Shown: in pieces, positions 60,895 through 64,000 of the stretch
Layout: each line of letters starts with the position of its first letter
Numbering within the stretch: position 1 is the stretch's first letter
Assembly: GCF_902635505.1 (NCBI RefSeq)
Contig: NC_045430.1
Coordinates: 25,221,064-25,285,063 of the forward strand
Length of the DNA: 64,000 bases
From: Sarcophilus harrisii
Taxonomy: Eukaryota; Chordata; Mammalia; Dasyuromorphia; Dasyuridae
Direction of reading: 5' to 3'
The notes under the pieces: generated by a model
Databases searched by the model: none
Told to the model about the DNA's origin: nothing
What the model saw: only the letters and a program-made list of their open reading frames with translations
Program-made: the position numbers and the translations under genes

Positions 60895-61000
60895 AACTGA
60901 AAAGCATCTTTAGTGATCCAAGCCCTCCATTTCACTAAAGAGCAAAGTGAGGCCCTTAAGTGAGTCCAAATTCACACAGCAAGAAAACAGGAATAATAAA
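60895..61000 (-). mobile_element. MIR/CORE-SINE fragment
   Basis: Plus-strand GAAAAGCATCTTTAGTGATC, CCATTTCACTAAAGAGCAAA and TTCACACAGCAAGAAAACAG are a decayed reverse-strand MIR. Confidence 0.55.
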
Positions 61001-61347
61001 TAATTTCACATTATCTCTTTATTGATAAGTCCCTGGACTCCCTGGCATGGGCTTCAAGAAGTTCATGACAACAGAAAAGTTTGCCTATGTCCCTTAGACT
61101 TACTACAGATTCCTTCAGCAATGGATCCTCCAATCCAACTTATAAGCTAAATAACAAACCCTTCTACACCAGACTTCAGAAGTGAACACTTCCAGCTCCA
61201 GAGTCCGTAAAGCCTCAGCACAAGTCCAAATCATACCCTCTACTTAAAATGCTATTATAAAGTCCTCCTGTCTTTTTCCTAAGACTAGGTCTAAGGGACA
61301 CAGGAGTTTCAGGGTTCAAGTAATCTTGTTAAGATGATATGGTTGAA

Positions 61348-61506
61348 TCTACTGGTCATCCTGCCATCTGGGGGAGGGGGTGGGGGGGTAAGAGGTGAAA
61401 AATTGGAACAAGAGGTTTGGCAATTGTTAATGCTGTAAAGTTACCCATGCATATATCCTGTAAATAAAAGGCTATTAAATAAAAAAAAAAAAAAAAAGAA
61501 GATGAT
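61348..61506 (+). mobile_element. Very short 5'-truncated L1 with perfect 15-bp TSD
   Basis: Only about 135 bp of L1 3' UTR from TCTACTGGTCATCCTGCCAT, plus an A17 tail and AG-rich end. TSD GATGATATGGTTGAA at 61333-61347 and 61507-61521. Has CATCTGGGGG, unlike the CATTTAGGGG group. Confidence 0.92.
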
Positions 61507-61521
61507 GATGATATGGTTGAA

Positions 61522-61939
61522 AGAAACATGACAAGTCCAGGAGAGTACAACTGTGGGAAATTATTACTATCTGTATCTAGATGGGGTGGGGGAAAATCTT
61601 TGAGTATTTGGTTTAATTAAAGAACTCAAAAATCTATTCTAACTCTAAAATGAGATCTGTGGCTATTGCATAGCATCTCCATGCTTTATGAAAAGCTTGA
61701 ACTTCCAAATTACACTCAAAAATATCTACTCTCACCTAATGTATTTTAAATAGTATTTGATCAACCAATCTCTTTAAATGCACAAAGTAAAATAATATCT
61801 AATAAAAGGAAACATTTACTTAGCACTGAAAGGTTTATAAAGCATTTAACATGTTATCTCATTGTAATACATCCACATTAGTTTTATTTGGTCTTTTTGG
61901 ACACATTTATCTTTAGTTATGAAATAAGTAGATAATATG
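61522..61939. other. SCYL2 intron 1, mostly unassigned
   Basis: 61,795-61,870 has MIR-like TTAGCACTGAAAGGTTTATA and GTTATCTCATTGTAATA. Otherwise nothing. Confidence 0.4.
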
Positions 61940-62055
61940 ATGGAAGAAACAAGACCTTGGACAGACTTTGGGAGATAGGAGAGGACAGGAGGGACTGGCA
62001 TGCTCTGGTCCATTGGATCACCAAGAGTCAAGACACAACAACAAACAACAATATC
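61940..62055 (+). mobile_element. RTE/BovB-type LINE 3' end
   Basis: TTGGACAGACTTTGGGAGAT, GGAGGGACTGGCATGCTCTG, GGATCACCAAGAGTCAAGAC and an (ACAAC)n tail. This is the family whose 3' end is borrowed by the SINE at 40.4 kb. Confidence 0.78.
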
Positions 62056-62984
62056 TTTATCTATATAGTATAAGTAAGTGTATACCCTAATAAAGGTCAT
62101 TTGCTCAATTTAGACTGGGATTCTAGAGTGGGGAACAGAAACAATGTCTTCAGTATACAATCACAGCAGATACATTCCTCCAACACTATTTTTTCCTCCC
62201 CCACAAATATCTGTCTTGACTATTACCACTTTGTTGTATTTTTAACAGCAACATTTACAAACAATACTGTTGCACAAGTCATTCCTATGCTTCTTTCAAA
62301 ACAAACCAACACCATCTTACCTTTATACTTCTAAAAAAAACCTTTTCCCTTTCTCCAACAACCCTATGAAATACCTTCTATTTTTATATCTCTGAAGATA
62401 ATAAATCAAACTTTTTCTTGTAACAACCATTTTTTCCTCTCCAAACGTATCTTTCACGACAATAATAAAACTTACATATAATATTATTGCCTAAGCTATT
62501 CTTACTTTTCTTTCACAATAACAATAACCCTAACTCTCCATTATTTGTTATTCCGAAGTTCTCCTCTCTTTGTCCAAATAAAATACCCTAAATCTTTATT
62601 TCTCCATGAGCCAAGTCAACCAAAACACAGATCACAAGGCGAGCCCCAGTCCCACAGCTTTTAAGCTACCACTGGAAACATATCGGGAAATATTCTTCAT
62701 CATGCAAGTTTACACTGTGACAAATCGACAACAGCCCAGACCCACTTTTAAGTTACCCAGTGCAAAAGTAAAAAACAAAACAAAACAAAAAAACATTACT
62801 TTTTCTTAGTGGAAGTTCATAGCGACAAACTGACAAACTTGGGAGTGAAGTTGATTTTTTCCAAAGTCCATTTTAATACATCATGGTGAGCCACGTTACT
62901 TATTAGACTTTTAAAAAAGTAATTTACGGTTTCTCAATCATCAAGAAACACACGCTGAGAACGAAGCCGCAAATTTCAGGTACA
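62056..62984. other. SCYL2 intron 1, promoter-side part
   Basis: Pyrimidine-biased AT-rich sequence. CTTTCTCCAACAACCCTATG-type and TTTTTCCTCTCCAAACG-type passages at 62,185-62,600 are loosely repetitive, which could be a decayed tandem structure. No gene seen. Confidence 0.4.
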
Positions 62985-63274
62985 AGAAGCCTACTCCGTG
63001 GCGCGCAAAGGGGACGGAAGAGAAGCCGGAGGCGGTCTCAGCTCTCCAGGAACTCCCGGTGGGATGGGGGACAAAAACAACACGCCCACATCCACAAGGA
63101 AGTCAAGGCTGTGGAACTCAGGGAGAGTCTTCCTTTTTAAAATAAACACGCAAACAAGCCTTCGTTTGGCCGCTTATTTAAAGGCTCCGGCCAGAGTCGC
63201 CGTCGGGGGCCGAGGAGAGGCGGAGAGGGTCGTCACTAGGCTCCAGCCGCGGGCTGACCCCCCGCCGCGCTCCT

Positions 63275-63304
63275 GGGGGGAGGGGGAGGGGAGGGGGAGG
63301 GGGG
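63275..63304 (+). other. G-run tract with G-quadruplex potential
   Basis: Successive runs of 4-6 G separated by single A bases lie on the plus strand within the CpG island, 240 bp inside SCYL2 intron 1. The C-rich strand is the transcribed-sense strand of SCYL2. Confidence 0.6.
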
Positions 63305-63545
63305 CCCAGTAAGAGCTTTCTGAGAACTGGCCGGGTCGGTGCTCTCCCCGTGGGCTCCGCAGCGAGGGCGGGCCCGAGACCCTGGAAGCGGCAGGAAGCG
63401 CGGCCCTCCCTCCCCGCGCACCCTCCGCCGTCGGGCCGCGGCCTCCCCGGGGGCGACACCCGATAACCGCAGTCGGGGCGGGCCTAGGCCGGGCGGAGGC
63501 AGCCGGAGCGGCGACAGCTCCGTGGCGCGAGACCCCGCGGCTCAC

Positions 63546-63640
63546 CTGCTCCGGCCGACGGCCCCGGAGGGGGGCGGTGCAAGGGTTCGCGGCGGCTACT
63601 CTACCGCCATCTATGCCGCTTCCACGGCCCTAGCTGCCGA
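63546..63640 (-). other. SCYL2: SCYL2 non-coding exon 1 (5' UTR), 5' end approximate
   Basis: On the minus strand a consensus donor (GAGCAG|GTGAGC) ends at 63546 inside the CpG island, and exon 2 opens with an acceptor 28 nt before the start codon, so a non-coding first exon is required. The 5' end is not fixed. A YY1-type element at 63604-63612, usually just downstream of the start site in such promoters, puts transcription initiation around 63620-63660. Intron 1 would then be 48464-63545. Confidence 0.7.
63596..63610 (-). other. Four-codon upstream ORF in the SCYL2 leader
   Basis: On the minus strand an ATG (63608-63610) is followed by GCG GTA GAG and then TAG, giving the peptide MAVE. The ATG lies inside the YY1-type sequence AGATGGCGGTAG. 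It would be translated only if transcription starts upstream of 63610, which the sequence alone does not settle. If used, it would be a minimal uORF permitting reinitiation at the main ATG in exon 2. Confidence 0.4.
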
Positions 63641-63802
63641 AGCTCCGGGAGCCTGGAGGGAGGCGGGCGAGGGGAGGGGCAGGAAGGAGAGCAGGTCCCG
63701 CCGGTCCGGTGAAGTCACTTCCGGTCCTCGAGGAAGGGGCGGGGCCGGCCTGCGAGGCGCCGGAGAGGAGGAGGAGGAGGGAGGAGGAGGAGGAGGAGCG
63801 GG
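63604..63802. promoter_or_regulatory. Putative bidirectional SCYL2/DEPDC4 promoter
   Basis: This is a TATA-less GC-rich segment between the divergent first exons. Seen: a YY1-type site CCGCCATCT (63604-63612, active orientation on the minus strand), an ETS/GABP-type site CACTTCCGGT (63716-63725), an Sp1-type GC box GGGGCGGGGCC (63736-63746) and a second YY1-like match on the DEPDC4 ATG (63800-63811). ETS, Sp1 and YY1 sites together are characteristic of housekeeping bidirectional promoters. Activity is inferred. Confidence 0.7.
63766..63800 (+). repeat. (GGA)n tract immediately upstream of the DEPDC4 ATG
   Basis: About eleven GGA/GGGA units end 3 bp before the ATG at 63803, probably within the DEPDC4 5' UTR. 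It could fold into G-tetrad structures in the transcript. Confidence 0.75.
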
Positions 63803-64000
63803 ATGGCGGGGCTTTTGACTCCGCGATTCCGCAAGCTCAGCAGCCAGAGTGAGCTCCGACTTCAGCGGCGGGAGGGCCTCCGGCTCCGGCTTAGCAGCGG
63901 CACTGGTATCACTCGGAGGAGAAAGGCAGTTATCACAGGTGGACCTTTTGTGGGGAAGGGGAAGGCACCAGACTTGAATTCAGCTTCCTCAAGAGCCTCC
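63803..64000 (+). CDS. DEPDC4: Probable DEPDC4 first coding exon (partial, runs to window edge)
   Basis: An ATG at 63803-63805 opens the frame MAGLLTPRFRKLSSQSELRL, with no stop to the window end. LLTPRFR and the following S-Q-x-E-L resemble the N terminus of human DEPDC4 as I recall it. DEPDC4 lies head-to-head with SCYL2 in human, so position and strand fit. DEPDC4 is a DEP-domain protein of poorly known function; the DEP domain itself is outside the window. The 3' exon boundary is unclear: GT sites near 63901, 63941 and 63952 are possible donors, and reading through to GGPF at about 63940-63951 also resembles human. The ATG sits in a YY1-like GGATGGCGGGG. Confidence 0.68.
   Translation, partial: MAGLLTPRFRKLSSQSELRLQRREGLRLRLSSGTGITRRRKAVITGGPFVGKGKAPDLNSASSRAS

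Larger units (their letters stand above)
62985..64000. promoter_or_regulatory. CpG island over the SCYL2/DEPDC4 divergent start
   Basis: CpG-poor AT-rich DNA gives way at about 62,985 to GC-rich sequence with dense CG dinucleotides, strongest at 63,180-63,830. It covers SCYL2 exon 1, the end of its intron 1, the intergenic promoter and DEPDC4 exon 1. The rest of the window has very few CpGs. Confidence 0.88.

Noticed and set aside
63339-63818. 159-codon plus-strand frame and minus-strand frames in the CpG island
   Set aside because: GC-rich DNA rarely has stops; residues are A/G/R/P-rich, and the frame differs from the DEPDC4-like frame at 63803.
1-64000. CRISPR arrays, bacterial operons, tRNA or rRNA genes
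   Set aside because: None seen; the tRNA-like parts belong to SINEs, and spaced repeats are microsatellites or retrotransposons.
1-64000. Endogenous retrovirus or other virus-derived element
   Set aside because: No paired long terminal repeats or recognisable viral protein region was noticed. The unassigned repeat at 28.6-29.9 kb cannot be fully excluded.

Overview
This is vertebrate nuclear DNA. It is AT-rich, with long introns, dense retrotransposon remains and a CpG island only at the right end. The repeats point to a marsupial: WSINE1-type tRNA SINEs (opening near GGGCAGCTAGGTGGCGCAGT), many 5'-truncated L1 copies with a marsupial-type 3' UTR, MIR/CORE-SINE and L2 relics, and SINE or RTE tails related to BovB. 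An Australian marsupial, possibly a dasyurid, is my guess. No bacterial, plasmid, CRISPR or recognisable virus-derived element was seen.

Almost the whole window is one host gene on the minus strand: SCYL2 (SCY1-like 2, CVAK104), a pseudokinase of clathrin-coated vesicles. I placed all 17 coding exons base by base. All introns next to coding exons have GT-AG ends, and the exons join to 2,784 nt encoding 927 residues, close to the 929 I recall for the human protein. The start codon is at 48433-48435 and the stop at 2752-2754. A non-coding first exon ends at 63546 inside the CpG island. Intron 1 is about 15 kb and intron 2 about 21 kb; these two hold most of the repeats.

Layout: 1-2751, 3' UTR and downstream DNA, with an L1 end at the left edge; 2752-20932, exons 18 to 4; 20933-27129, intron 3 with L2 relics; 27130-27287, exon 3; 27288-48258, intron 2, with a near-full-length old antisense L1, a 0.67 kb polypurine block, a second L1 and several L1 3' ends; 48259-48463, exon 2; 48464-63545, intron 1 with young and old L1 ends, some nested; 63546-64000, CpG-island promoter. 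On the plus strand an ATG at 63803 opens a reading frame resembling the N terminus of DEPDC4, the head-to-head neighbour of SCYL2 in other mammals. The roughly 250 bp between the two genes look like a shared bidirectional promoter with ETS, Sp1-type and YY1-type sites.

I did not find a clearly new biological system. The most unusual items are the polypurine block with its higher-order repeat, the nested and subfamily-structured L1 insertions with intact target-site duplications, an unidentified open stretch split by an L1, and a four-codon upstream ORF on the YY1-type site of the SCYL2 leader.
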